Source: Bradyrhizobium oligotrophicum S58 (GTDB taxonomy: Bacteria > Pseudomonadota > Alphaproteobacteria > Rhizobiales > Xanthobacteraceae). Taken from it: 64,000 bases of DNA. Positions 53,081 through 61,900 of the stretch are shown here, piece after piece. The first letter of the stretch is position 1. Each line of letters opens with the position of its first letter. The position numbers and the translations under genes were made by a program. The notes under the pieces were generated by a model that did no database searches, had not been told where the DNA came from, and was given only the letters and a program-made list of their open reading frames with translations. Location: positions 7,916,001 through 7,980,000 of the forward strand of contig NC_020453.1 in NCBI RefSeq assembly GCF_000344805.1, read 5' to 3'.

Positions 53081-53198
53081 GTCGTCCCGGCGAACGCCAG
53101 GAGCCAGAATCACCAGCGGAAGTTGTTGTCCCGTGTTCTGACAGCATCGCCTTACTGAAATTTCTCAGAGTATGGGTCCCGGCATTCGCCGGGACGAC
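53081..53198. repeat. Inverted repeat between cobS and cobT
   Basis: GTCGTCCCGGCGAACGCC at 53081 and GGCATTCGCCGGGACGAC at 53181 pair with one mismatch. The arms GTCCCGGC/GCCGGGAC are a common dispersed motif in these genomes. It fills most of the gap between cobS and cobT. Confidence 0.8.
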
Positions 53199-53217
53199 AT
53201 CTCAACAACAGGCCGCG

Positions 53218-54216
53218 TCAGCTCAGCGCGACGTTGATGGCGGATTCCGGCAGCTCCGCATTGAAGCAGCGCTGATAGAACTCCGCCACCAGCGGACGCT
53301 CGAGCTCGTCGCATTTGTTGAGGAAGGTGACGCGGAATGCGAAGCCGATGTCGCCGAAGATCTCGGCGTTCTCGGCCCAGGTGATCACCGTGCGCGGACT
53401 CATCACCGTGGACAGATCACCATTGGCGAAGGCGTTGCGCGTCAGGTCGGCGAGCCGCACCATCTTGTTGACGGTGTCGCGGCCCTGCGCATTCCGGTAA
53501 TGCTTGGCCTTGGCCAGCACGATTTCGACCTCCTCGTCATGGGCGAGGTAGTTCAGCGTCGTGACGATCGACCAGCGGTCCATCTGGCCCTGGTTGATCT
53601 GCTGCGTGCCGTGATAGAGGCCCGAAGTATCGCCAAGGCCGATGGTGTTGGCGGTGGCGAACAGGCGGAACGCCGGGTGTGGCTTGATCACCTTGTTCTG
53701 GTCGAGCAGCGTCAGCCGGCCCGAAACTTCGAGCACGCGCTGGATCACGAACATCACGTCCGGGCGGCCGGCGTCATATTCGTCGAACACCAGGGCGACG
53801 TTGTGCTGCAGCGCCCAGGGCAGGATGCCGTCGCGGAACTCGGTGACCTGCTTGCCGTCCTTGACCACGATCGCGTCCTTGCCGACGAGGTCGATACGGC
53901 TGATGTGGCTGTCGAGGTTGACGCGCACGCACGGCCAGTTGAGGCGCGCCGCGACCTGCTCGATATGGGTCGACTTGCCGGTCCCGTGGTATCCAGTCAC
54001 CATCACACGGCGGTTCTTGGCGAAGCCGGCCAGGATCGCAAGCGTCGTGGCGCGGTCGAAGCGGTAGTCGGCGTCGACTTCGGGGACATGCGGGTCGCTT
54101 GCGGAAAAGGCCGGCACCTCAAGGTCGCTGTCGATCCCGAACACCTGACGCACCGACACCTTCATGTCGGGCACACCGGTGATCTCCTGCGCATTGGTCG
54201 TAGCGGCGGTCGTCAT
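53218..54216 (-). CDS. cobS: Cobaltochelatase subunit CobS
   Basis: A protein of 332 residues, AAA+ ATPase. Walker [10 protein letters not shown] (75-83), Walker [17 protein letters not shown], and a sensor segment [33 protein letters not shown]. It supplies ATP hydrolysis for cobalt insertion with CobT and CobN. Its stop is 150 bases from cobT, with the inverted repeat between. Confidence 0.96.
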   Translation of the reverse strand: MTTAATTNAQEITGVPDMKVSVRQVFGIDSDLEVPAFSASDPHVPEVDADYRFDRATTLAILAGFAKNRRVMVTGYHGTGKSTHIEQVAARLNWPCVRVNLDSHISRIDLVGKDAIVVKDGKQVTEFRDGILPWALQHNVALVFDEYDAGRPDVMFVIQRVLEVSGRLTLLDQNKVIKPHPAFRLFATANTIGLGDTSGLYHGTQQINQGQMDRWSIVTTLNYLAHDEEVEIVLAKAKHYRNAQGRDTVNKMVRLADLTRNAFANGDLSTVMSPRTVITWAENAEIFGDIGFAFRVTFLNKCDELERPLVAEFYQRCFNAELPESAINVALS

Positions 54217-54513
54217 TCATCCTCCGAGGTCCCGGGCATTCCCGAAACCAGATTTCATGTTTGGCTGCGGTTGAAAGGCTTCGTTGCCAGCCTAGCAGAG
54301 AGCACGCGCGGGCAGAAGCCTAAGCCTTGATCAAAGTTCCGTCGTTATATCATCGAGATAGGCCTGGGACGTCGTTTTCGAAAGGCTGCCCTGCGGAAAG
54401 CGCCACCTTTTCGCCCCAGCAGCCCTTCCAGCATTTGACGTGGCACCCGCAGCCGGGGTTCCTACTTATCGACCAGTTCGTCGCTCACCCTCGTCCATCC
54501 CAGCAGGAACCGC
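54217..54513. other. Divergent intergenic region between cobS and dedA-type gene
   Basis: 297 bases. It should hold both promoters. No hairpin or clear operator was recognised. I also looked for a cobalamin riboswitch core (GCCACTG) here and did not see one. Confidence 0.3.
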
Positions 54514-55170
54514 GTGACCCATTTGCTCGACCCTCTCATCGCCTTCGTCTCGGATCACGCGGGACTGGCCTATCTGACCCTGTTTCTGGCGGCGCTGCTC
54601 GAGGCCGTCCCGATCGCGGGATCGATCATTCCGGGCACCACCATCATCCTGGCGCTGAGCGCGCTGATCCCGGGCGGTGAATTGCAGCTGCAATGGGTGC
54701 TGGCGGCCGCCATCCTGGGCGCGGTGCTCGGCGATGGCGGGGCATTCTGGATCGGGCACCGCAGCCAGCGCGAGATCCTGACGACCTGGCCGTTCTCGAA
54801 CTATCCTCGGCTGGTGGCGCAAAGCGAGGCCTTTTTCCATCGCTTCGGCACCTTGGCGATCTTTTTCGCCCGCTTCGTCGCGCCGATCCGCGCCGTGGTG
54901 CCGATCACCGCGGGGGCGCTCGACATCCCCCCTGTCCGGTTCTACGCCGTCAACATTCCCGCTATCGTGCTCTGGGCCTGCGCCCACGTCCTGCCCGGAG
55001 TGTTCGCGGTGCAGCTGCTGCATCGGTATGGCGGCCTTCCGCATCACGGTCACATTGCCAAGTCGACCTGGATCATCGCCGCGGTCGCTGGCACGATCGT
55101 GGTCTGGCTGGTGCTCCGAATGCTGCGGAAGCGGCGCGAGACCCAGCTCGCGCCTGGCGCCGCGAACTAG
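54514..55170 (+). CDS. DedA family membrane protein
   Basis: A protein of 218 residues. LLEAVPIAGSIIPGTTIILALSALIPGG, GAVLGDGGAFWIGHRSQREI and FFARFVAPIRAVVPITAGALDIP match the DedA/SNARE-associated signature: re-entrant segments plus the conserved F-x-R-F-x-P-x-R-x-x-x-P. DedA proteins act in lipid (undecaprenyl phosphate) transport and membrane homeostasis. Start GTG at 54514 with AGGAA upstream. It lies five bases from the convergent citrate synthase stop. Confidence 0.9.
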   Translation: MTHLLDPLIAFVSDHAGLAYLTLFLAALLEAVPIAGSIIPGTTIILALSALIPGGELQLQWVLAAAILGAVLGDGGAFWIGHRSQREILTTWPFSNYPRLVAQSEAFFHRFGTLAIFFARFVAPIRAVVPITAGALDIPPVRFYAVNIPAIVLWACAHVLPGVFAVQLLHRYGGLPHHGHIAKSTWIIAAVAGTIVVWLVLRMLRKRRETQLAPGAAN

Positions 55171-55175
55171 GACCG

Positions 55176-56399
55176 CTACAGCGAGCCCACGAAGGCGCTG
55201 CGGCCCGGCGTGGGTCCGGTGTAGCGCGCGCGCGGCCGGATCAGGCGGCCGGACTGCAGCTGTTCGCAGGCATGGGCGATCCAGCCGACGCAGCGTGCCA
55301 TCGCGAACAGCGCCAGCTCGCTGCCGGCAGGCAGCCTCAGGCTGTGCACCAGCACGGCGAGCGCATAATCGATGTTGACGAACTCGCCGGTCGCCTCCGC
55401 GATCCGCTCCGGCACCTCCCGGGTGAATTTGCGCGGCGCGCCGACGCGCGTCAGCGCCTCCAGCAGCGAGATCGCGCGGGGGTCCCCGCGCTTGTAGACG
55501 CCATGGCCGAACCCGGCGAAGCGCTCGCCCAGCGCCACCCGCTCCCGGATCAGCGGCGCGACATCGCGGTCGATCAGGGTTTTCACCAGCTGCGACGCCA
55601 GCACGCCGGCGCCGCCATGCTGCGGGCCTTTCAGTGCTGCCAAGCCCGCAATGACTGCATCATAGAGGCTGAGCCCGGTCGACGCCGCGCAGCGGACGGT
55701 GAAGGTCGACGCATTCAGCTCATGATCGGCCAGCAGCACCAAGGTCCGCCGAATGAGGTCCGGCGCATGCTTGTGGTCGGGCGCCCAGGCGTTCGCGACC
55801 TGGACGTGAAGGGGCTCGGCTGAAGGCGCGGCGTTCAGCATGGTCGCGACCACGAGACGGATGATGCGCGCACCCACCAGGGTGCGGCCATCCGGCGCGC
55901 GATTGAAGGCCGCGGGATCGGCACTCGCCGCCAGTGCCAGCACGGCGATGGCGCGGTCGATCGGCGCCGCGCGGTGCGCCGCCTCTGAGATGAGGCGCAT
56001 CTCCTCCGAGATTCGTGGAAGATTGTCGGGGGTGAACGGGTCGATGGCGGTGACGTCCCACAGCAGTGTCGCGGCATGTTCGAGCGTGTCCCGCTCCGCC
56101 AGATCGACGCAGTTGACGCCCCGATAGATCGGCCCCGCTTCCGTGATCGTCGACACCGCCGAATCGAACACCGGCAGGTCCGCGTCGAAGCTGCGGAAGG
56201 CGCGCGGCTCGGGGGCAGGCGCACGCCGCTCCTTCAGGGCCCTGATGTCCTCGGCGCGATAGCGGTTGCTGCGCGAATTCGGCGACGGCTCGGAGCGGAC
56301 CAGGCCCCGGCTGACATAGGCGTAGAGCGTGGCCGGCGAGATCGCGAGCTCCGCGGAAGCCTCGCGGGCCGAAAGGTAAAGGCCGCCGTCTTTTTTCAT
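55176..56399 (-). CDS. Citrate synthase family protein with N-terminal MerR-like DNA-binding domain
   Basis: 407 residues. Residues 8-60 (YLSAREASAELAISPATLYAYVSRGLVRS...NRYRAEDIRALKERR) are a MerR/excisionase-like winged helix-turn-helix. The rest is a citrate synthase fold: GPIYRGVNCVDLAERDTLEHAATLLWD, ADHELNASTF (His226), KGPQHGGAG (His261), GFGHGVYKRGDPRA (His299) and NIDYALAV (Asp344). All three classical catalytic positions appear kept. It could be an enzyme that senses acyl-CoA or oxaloacetate and binds DNA, perhaps repressing itself and its divergent partner. ATG at 56399 lies two bases from a set of TGATCA repeats; no Shine-Dalgarno is seen, so the start is not certain. Confidence 0.85.
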   Translation of the reverse strand: MKKDGGLYLSAREASAELAISPATLYAYVSRGLVRSEPSPNSRSNRYRAEDIRALKERRAPAPEPRAFRSFDADLPVFDSAVSTITEAGPIYRGVNCVDLAERDTLEHAATLLWDVTAIDPFTPDNLPRISEEMRLISEAAHRAAPIDRAIAVLALAASADPAAFNRAPDGRTLVGARIIRLVVATMLNAAPSAEPLHVQVANAWAPDHKHAPDLIRRTLVLLADHELNASTFTVRCAASTGLSLYDAVIAGLAALKGPQHGGAGVLASQLVKTLIDRDVAPLIRERVALGERFAGFGHGVYKRGDPRAISLLEALTRVGAPRKFTREVPERIAEATGEFVNIDYALAVLVHSLRLPAGSELALFAMARCVGWIAHACEQLQSGRLIRPRARYTGPTPGRSAFVGSL

Positions 56400-56400
56400 A

Positions 56401-56427
56401 TTGATCAGCTTAATCAAGATTGATCAA
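56401..56427. promoter_or_regulatory. Operator-like TGATCA repeats between the two citrate synthase genes
   Basis: Reads TTGATCA, then a TAATCA copy, then TGATCAA, with repeat starts 9-10 bases apart. The outer seven-base arms TTGATCA/TGATCAA are perfect inverted copies around 13 bases. A further TGATCA (within GTGATCAC) lies at 56455-56462. It sits where a MerR-like protein could act on both divergent promoters. Confidence 0.65.
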
Positions 56428-56481
56428 GCTGTCGACCGGGCGGATCTTGCCGGTGTGATCACTCAGCAAGGAGATCCCGCC

Positions 56482-57570
56482 ATGACCCTTCACCTCGGCA
56501 AGACCCCCGTTGGCCTCGATGGCATCGCCGCCGCCGAGACCGTGCTCAGCCATGTCGATGGCCAGCAGGGCGAGCTCATCATCGCCGGCGCCCGAGTGGC
56601 CGATCTCGCCGCCGGCAGCGGGTTCGAGGGCGTGACGGCCCGGCTGTGGAGCGCGGCGACCAAGCGCAGCATCGGCGAGGCCAACGTCCGCGCCAGCCTC
56701 GCGCTCGCGCGCCAGCGCGCTTTTGCCCGGCTGCCTGAGCTACTCGCCGCGACCGCCGGCCTGTCGATCATCGACGGCTTCCGCGCCGCGGTTGCGGCGC
56801 TGCGGCCTGAGGCCGGACTCGACGACGAGGCGACCATCGTCGGCGCCTGTCCGGTGATCGCCGGCGCATTGGTCCAGCGCGCGCGCGGAGCCAAGCCGGT
56901 CGCTCCCGATGCTGACGCCAGCCACGCCGCCGACACCTTGCGCATGGTGCGCGGCGATACGCCGGATCGGGGCGAGGTGGCCGCACTGGACACCTATCTC
57001 GTCACCGTCAGCGATCACGGGATGAACGCCTCGACCTTTGCCGCGCGCGTGGTCGCCTCGACGCAGGCCGACCTGTTCGCGTCAGTCACTGCAGGCTATT
57101 GCGCGCTGACCGGCCCGCTGCATGGCGGTGCGCCGGAGCCGGTGCTGGAGATGCTGAACGCGATCGGCACGCGCGACAACATCAAGCCGTGGGTCGACGC
57201 GGCGCTTTCGCGCGGCGAGCGACTGATGGGCTTTGGCCATCGCATCTACCGGGTGCGCGATCCGCGCGCCGATGTCCTCAGGAGCGCGATCGAGCGGCTG
57301 GCGGGCAGCGGGGCTGATCTGCCGTTTGCGAGCGAGGTGGAGGCCTATATCCGCACAGCGCTGCGGCAGAAGAATCCGGAGCGGGTGCTCGACACCAATG
57401 TCGAGTTCTTCACCGCCATCCTGCTCGATGCGCTGAAGATTCCGCGCCAGGCCTTCACGCCGATCTTCGCGGTGGCGCGGGCCGCCGGCTGGACTGCGCA
57501 CGCCCGCGAGCAGCAGCGTACCGGGCGGCTGATCCGGCCGAGTTCGGCCTATATCGGGCCGAAGCCCTGA
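56482..57570 (+). CDS. Citrate synthase/methylcitrate synthase family protein
   Basis: A protein of 362 residues. VSDHGMNASTFAARV (His179), TGPLHGGAPEPV (His214) and GFGHRIYRVRDPRADVL (His253) keep the citrate synthase His positions. The third catalytic position, usually Asp in N-V-D-F, is Glu308 (TNVEFF). It may act on oxaloacetate with acetyl- or propionyl-CoA, or have a changed activity. ATG at 56482 follows AAGGAG. It is divergent from the DNA-binding paralogue with only 82 bases between them, so shared control is likely. Confidence 0.85.
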   Translation: MTLHLGKTPVGLDGIAAAETVLSHVDGQQGELIIAGARVADLAAGSGFEGVTARLWSAATKRSIGEANVRASLALARQRAFARLPELLAATAGLSIIDGFRAAVAALRPEAGLDDEATIVGACPVIAGALVQRARGAKPVAPDADASHAADTLRMVRGDTPDRGEVAALDTYLVTVSDHGMNASTFAARVVASTQADLFASVTAGYCALTGPLHGGAPEPVLEMLNAIGTRDNIKPWVDAALSRGERLMGFGHRIYRVRDPRADVLRSAIERLAGSGADLPFASEVEAYIRTALRQKNPERVLDTNVEFFTAILLDALKIPRQAFTPIFAVARAAGWTAHAREQQRTGRLIRPSSAYIGPKP

Positions 57571-57633
57571 GCAATCCAGGGAAGCAATGGTCGCTGCGCG
57601 GCGGCCTCAGACCCTGTCGCGCAGCAAAGACGG

Positions 57634-58278
57634 TCAGGCCTTCACGACCGTCTTCAGATAATTGTAGGCCTTGATGATCTCGATCAGGCGATCCTCGGTG
57701 GAGCGGTCGCCGCCATTGGCGTCGGGATGGTGCTGCTTCACCAGCGCCTTGTACTTGGCCTTGACGTCTTCCAGCGTGACGTCGGGACCGAGACCCATCA
57801 CCTGCAGCGCCTTGCGCTCGGCATTGAAGACCTTGCGCTGCTCCGCCTTCGGCGCCGACTGCGGATCCGGGCGCCAGCTGCCGCGGCCGTTGATTTCGGC
57901 GAACACGCTGAACGGATCCGAGGCATCGCCGAGATCACCCTCGGGGCCGCCGGCGCCGCGCTTGGCCGACGTATTGGCGCCCATCTTCCAGGTCGGGCGG
58001 TGTCCGGTCAGCGCATCCTTCTGATAGCGCGCCACCGCCTCGGCATTCATGCCCGAGAAGAAATTATACGACTGGTTGTACTCGCGCACATGGTCGAGAC
58101 AGAAGTGCCAATATTCGCGCACGTTCTCCCGGCCCTTGGGCGCGCGGTGCGAGCCACGGTTCTTGCAGTCCGGCCACTGGCACGGCTGGGCCTCCTCGCG
58201 CACCACCGGCTGCCGCGCAGCCGCCTTCTTGGGCTTGATGCGGATGGAGTCGAAGAATTTGGATGAATCGATCGGCAT
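57634..58278 (-). CDS. J-domain (DnaJ-like) protein
   Basis: A protein of 214 residues with the J domain at the C-terminus: TLEDVKAKYKALVKQHHPDANGGDRSTEDRLIEIIKAYNYLK, including the HPD triad. The N-terminal half has Cys/His residues (PCQWPDCKNRGSHRAPKGRENVREYWHFCLDHVREYN) that could bind zinc. It should stimulate a DnaK ATPase in some special process. Divergent from bolA. In other Alphaproteobacteria this gene usually sits next to cobS and bolA. Confidence 0.87.
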   Translation of the reverse strand: MPIDSSKFFDSIRIKPKKAAARQPVVREEAQPCQWPDCKNRGSHRAPKGRENVREYWHFCLDHVREYNQSYNFFSGMNAEAVARYQKDALTGHRPTWKMGANTSAKRGAGGPEGDLGDASDPFSVFAEINGRGSWRPDPQSAPKAEQRKVFNAERKALQVMGLGPDVTLEDVKAKYKALVKQHHPDANGGDRSTEDRLIEIIKAYNYLKTVVKA

Positions 58279-58388
58279 GGCGGACTTTGACTACGCAACG
58301 CCGAAAGCTTCAAGTCTTGACATTACGAATACCTCAGGCGGGGCCCGCCGATTGACGAAAAATAATTTGATGCGTATTTGCGGAGACC

Positions 58389-58658
58389 ATGAGAACGCAA
58401 GATGCTATCATCGAAAAGTTGCGCGAAGCTTTCTCGCCGGAAAGCCTCGAGGTCGTGGACGAGTCACATTTGCATGAAGGCCATATGGGTCATCAGCCAA
58501 GCGGCGAGACCCATTTCCGAGTGTATATTGTGTCGCAGGCCTTCGCCGGCAAGAGCCGCGTCGATCGCCACCGCCTGATCAACGCCGCATTGGCAGCGGA
58601 ACTTGCCGGCTCGGTGCACGCGCTGGCGCTGCATGCGAAGGCGCCGGGCGAGGCCTGA
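58389..58658 (+). CDS. BolA family protein
   Basis: A protein of 89 residues. IIEKLREAFSPESLEVVDESHLHEGHMGHQPSGETHFRVYIVSQAFAGKSRVDRHRLINAAL is a BolA domain with the conserved H-x-x-H and R-H-R-x-I features. BolA proteins work with monothiol glutaredoxins in iron-sulfur cluster handling. It has the J-domain gene on the other side of a 110-base divergent gap. Confidence 0.93.
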   Translation: MRTQDAIIEKLREAFSPESLEVVDESHLHEGHMGHQPSGETHFRVYIVSQAFAGKSRVDRHRLINAALAAELAGSVHALALHAKAPGEA

Positions 58659-58679
58659 CGCCAATAATCCTGATACCAA

Positions 58680-60041
58680 TCAGAACGCCGTGCCGGCGCG
58701 GCGCGGCCGTGTCTCCTCGGTTTCGCCGCGTGGCACCGGTACTATGCGGAGCGCGGTGATGCGATTGCGCTCACGGCGCAGCACGCGAAAGCGGAAGCCG
58801 TGGAACGTGAAGCTCTGGCCGCGCTCCGGGATCGAGCGCGCCTCGTGGATCACGAGACCAGCGACCGTCGTTGCTTCTTCATCAGGCAGTCCCCAGTCCA
58901 TCGCGCGATTGAGATCTCGGATCGGCACCGAGCCGTCGACGACGACCGATCCATCCGGCTGCACACGAACGCCGGCGACCTGCACATCCTGCTCGTCGGA
59001 AATGTCGCCGACGATCTCTTCAAGGATGTCCTCGAGCGTGACGATGCCTTCAACCTCGCCATACTCGTCGACGACGAGCGCGAAATGCGTCTTGCGGCGG
59101 CGGAACGCTTTCAGCTGTTCCGACACCGATCGCATCTCCGGAACGAACCAGGGCGGCAGCGCCAGCGAGGCGACATCGATGTGCGACACATCGCCCTCGG
59201 CGGCGCGGATCGCCCGCAGCAGATCCTTCGCATGCAGCACGCCGATGATGTTCTCCGGCGTGTCGCGCCACAGCGGAATGCGCGTATATTCGGTGGCGAG
59301 CACCTCGCGCACAAGATCCTCCTGCGGCAGGTCCGCATTCACCATCACCATCTCGGTGCGGTGAACCATCACGTCGGACACCTGCAATTCGCGCAAATCG
59401 AGCAGACCGCCGAGCATGTCGCGGTCCTGCTTCTCGACCTTGCCTTCGTGATGCAACAAATCCACCGCTCCGCGTAGACGCTCGGTCGGTGACAGGATCG
59501 GCTGATTGGCCCCGACCTTGAAGCCGATCAGCCGCATCAAAAAGCGCACGATCGCTTCGATCACGGCAAGCACCGGACCAAGCACGAACACGGTCGCGCG
59601 CATCGGTCTGGCAACCGCGAGCGACACGCGATCCGGCGCGTTGATCGCGATCGTCTTCGGCAGCACCTCGGCGAAGATCACCACCAGCGCGGTCATCACG
59701 CCGGTCGCGTAGAGCACGCCGACCTCGCCGAACCACGCCGTGAAAATACCGGTCGCCAGCGCCGAGGCACCAATATTGGCGATGTTGTTGCCGAGCAGCA
59801 GTGCGCCGATCAGCCGCTCGCGCATGTCGAACAGGCGCGACACCACGTCGGCATCGCGATTGCCCTGCTTCGACAGCCGCAGCATCGAGGCGCGGGAGGC
59901 GCCGGTCAGGGCGGTCTCGCTCAGCGCAAAGAAGGCAGATGCGGCGAGGAGGATGATGACGACGGAGAGTGTGAACCAGTCCATGACGCCGATGTCGCTC
60001 TCAATGGAGGCCGCCGATGATGCGCTGCCACTGCTCAACAC
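58680..60041 (-). CDS. CorC/HlyC family membrane protein (CNNM, CBS and CorC_HlyC domains)
   Basis: A protein of 453 residues. Four N-terminal hydrophobic segments with SAFFALSETALTGASRASMLRL (CNNM domain), then two CBS domains (VMVHRTEMVMVNADLPQEDLVREVLATEYTRIPLW; FRRRKTHFALVVDEYGEVEGIVTLEDILEEIVGDI), then a C-terminal CorC_HlyC domain. These proteins are linked to Mg/Co efflux or membrane homeostasis; 'hemolysin' is a historic name. Start GTG at 60041 with AGGG upstream; the ATG at 59984 fits the family length better. The gap to aroB is 30 bases, so they are likely co-transcribed. Confidence 0.88.
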   Translation of the reverse strand: MLSSGSASSAASIESDIGVMDWFTLSVVIILLAASAFFALSETALTGASRASMLRLSKQGNRDADVVSRLFDMRERLIGALLLGNNIANIGASALATGIFTAWFGEVGVLYATGVMTALVVIFAEVLPKTIAINAPDRVSLAVARPMRATVFVLGPVLAVIEAIVRFLMRLIGFKVGANQPILSPTERLRGAVDLLHHEGKVEKQDRDMLGGLLDLRELQVSDVMVHRTEMVMVNADLPQEDLVREVLATEYTRIPLWRDTPENIIGVLHAKDLLRAIRAAEGDVSHIDVASLALPPWFVPEMRSVSEQLKAFRRRKTHFALVVDEYGEVEGIVTLEDILEEIVGDISDEQDVQVAGVRVQPDGSVVVDGSVPIRDLNRAMDWGLPDEEATTVAGLVIHEARSIPERGQSFTFHGFRFRVLRRERNRITALRIVPVPRGETEETRPRRAGTAF

Positions 60042-60071
60042 GGCGTAAAGCCCTGGCGATCAGCTTGGGGA

Positions 60072-61220
60072 TCAGCTGCGGCTTTGCAATTTGGCCTGCA
60101 GGAAGTCGCGCACCCGCGTGGGATCCACGTCCTTCGCAATGATGGCGCGGCCGATGGCTTCCATCAGGATGAAGGTGAGCTTGCCGCGCTTGACCTTCTT
60201 GTCCTGCGCCATCAGCGCCAGCAGCCGATCGGCGTCGCCGATCCCCTCCTGGGCGAAGCCGGCGATGTCCTGCAGATGGGTCGGCAGGCCGACCGCGGCA
60301 AGGTGACGCTCGATGCGCACGACATCGTCGGGCGGCAGCATGCCGAGCTCGGCCGAGAACTGCGCTGCCAGCACCATGCCGACCGCGACGCCTTCGCCAT
60401 GGAACAGCCGGTCGGAGAAGCCGGTGACGGCCTCCAGCGCATGGCCGAAGGTGTGGCCGAGATTGAGCAGCGCCCGGTCGCCGGTCTCGCGCTCGTCGCG
60501 GGCGACGATCGCCGCCTTGGCGCGGCAGGACGTCGCCACCGCATGTTCGCGTGCCGCACCGCCCTTGACGATGTCGGCATGGTTGGCCTCGAGCCAGGCA
60601 AAGAAGCTGGCATCGCCGAGCAGGCCGTATTTGGCGACCTCGGCATAGCCGGCGCGGAACTGGCGTGGCGACAACGTGTCGAGCACGGCGGTGTCGGCGA
60701 TGACCAGCACCGGCTGGTGGAAGGCGCCGAGCAAATTCTTGCCCTGCGGCGAGTTGATGCCGGTCTTGCCGCCGACGGAGGAATCCACCTGCGCCAGCAG
60801 CGAGGTCGGTACCTGCACGAAATCGACGCCGCGGCGCAGGATCGCGGCGGCAAAGCCGGCGAGATCCCCGACCACGCCGCCGCCGAGCGCGATGACGAGA
60901 TCATTGCGCTCGATCCTGGCTGCGATCAGCGCCTCGCTCACCTTCTCCAGGCCAGCATAGGTCTTGGAGCCCTCGCCTTCCTCGACCACGATGGTGGACG
61001 ACGGAATGCCCGCCTCCGCCAGGATGGCCTCGGTGGGCTTCAGCCAGTGCTTGGCCACGGTGCGGTCGGTGACGACAGCCGTGCGCACACCGGGCCGCAG
61101 CGCGGCAATGCGCTGGCCGAGCGTGGCCAGCACGCCGCGGCCGATGACGATGTCATAGGCACGCTCGCCCAGCGCGACGTCGACGGTGATGGGATCGGAA
61201 TGCTTCAGGGGTGCCGTCAT
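60072..61220 (-). CDS. aroB: 3-dehydroquinate synthase
   Basis: A protein of 382 residues. VVTDRTVAKHWL, VVEEGEGSKTYAGLEKVSEALIAARIERND, ALGGGVVGDLAGFAAAILRRGVDFVQVPTSLLAQVDSSVGGKTGIN, GYAEVAKYG and NLGHTFGHALE cover the NAD- and zinc-binding motifs. It converts DAHP to 3-dehydroquinate, the second step of the shikimate pathway. Its ATG overlaps the aroK stop (ATGA), so the two are translationally coupled. Confidence 0.97.
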   Translation of the reverse strand: MTAPLKHSDPITVDVALGERAYDIVIGRGVLATLGQRIAALRPGVRTAVVTDRTVAKHWLKPTEAILAEAGIPSSTIVVEEGEGSKTYAGLEKVSEALIAARIERNDLVIALGGGVVGDLAGFAAAILRRGVDFVQVPTSLLAQVDSSVGGKTGINSPQGKNLLGAFHQPVLVIADTAVLDTLSPRQFRAGYAEVAKYGLLGDASFFAWLEANHADIVKGGAAREHAVATSCRAKAAIVARDERETGDRALLNLGHTFGHALEAVTGFSDRLFHGEGVAVGMVLAAQFSAELGMLPPDDVVRIERHLAAVGLPTHLQDIAGFAQEGIGDADRLLALMAQDKKVKRGKLTFILMEAIGRAIIAKDVDPTRVRDFLQAKLQSRS

Positions 61221-61900
61221 CGGAGCGCGCTCATTGCCTGCACAGAATCGGCCTGCACGGAATTGGATGGACCTGGATCGGATTGCGGAGGGACGGGCTG
61301 AGCCTCGGCCGCCTGTACAGGCGCCAGGAACGCTTGCAGCGCCTCCAGGCAATCCTCGACGACCCGGTCGTGCGGCACGTCGCGCGAGAAGATCGTCAGG
61401 TCCGCGAGTTGGTACACCGGCTCGCGCTCGATCAGCAGCCGCGCGATCGTGCCTTCGGGATCGGCGGTCTGCAGCAGCGGCCGGTCGGCCCGTCGCCTGA
61501 CACGGCGCATGATCACGTCGGCGTCGGCCTTCAACCACACCGAGACGGCCTTGTCCTGGATGCGGCGCCGCGTTTCCTCGCGCATGAAGGCCCCGCCGCC
61601 GGTCGCCAGCACCCCAGGCCCGCTTTCGAGCAGGCGGGCGATCACCCGGGCCTCGCCGTTGCGGAAATAGTCCTCGCCGCGCGACTCGAAGATTTCCGGT
61701 ATGGTCATGCCGGCCGCGGTCTCGATCTCGGTGTCCGCATCGACGAAGGGCAGCCGCAGCCGCGCTGCCAGCCGCCGGCCGACGGTCGACTTGCCGACGC
61801 CCATCATGCCGACCAGCACGATCAGCCGCTTGCCGAGGCCCGCGAGAATCGCGGCCTCCGGGGCGGCTGGGGTGGGTGCGGGTTGCGTCGTGTCGGTCAT
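61217..61900 (-). CDS. aroK: Shikimate kinase
   Basis: A protein of 227 residues. Walker A GMMGVGKST, then RLPFVDADTEIETAAGMTIPEIFESRGEDYFRNGEARVIARLL, ATGGGAFM and RRADRPLL (substrate and lid residues) identify shikimate kinase. A longer open frame continues upstream on the same strand to 63958 but is antisense to xerD and is not coding. ATG at 61900. It acts two steps after AroB in the shikimate pathway. Confidence 0.95.
   Translation of the reverse strand: MTDTTQPAPTPAAPEAAILAGLGKRLIVLVGMMGVGKSTVGRRLAARLRLPFVDADTEIETAAGMTIPEIFESRGEDYFRNGEARVIARLLESGPGVLATGGGAFMREETRRRIQDKAVSVWLKADADVIMRRVRRRADRPLLQTADPEGTIARLLIEREPVYQLADLTIFSRDVPHDRVVEDCLEALQAFLAPVQAAEAQPVPPQSDPGPSNSVQADSVQAMSALR

Noticed and set aside
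51374..53158. A 594-codon plus-strand frame opposite cobT
   Set aside because: Antisense shadow of a well-identified gene.
54217..54513. Cobalamin riboswitch upstream of cobS
   Set aside because: No B12-box-like core (GCCACTG) or matching stems were visible in the gap.
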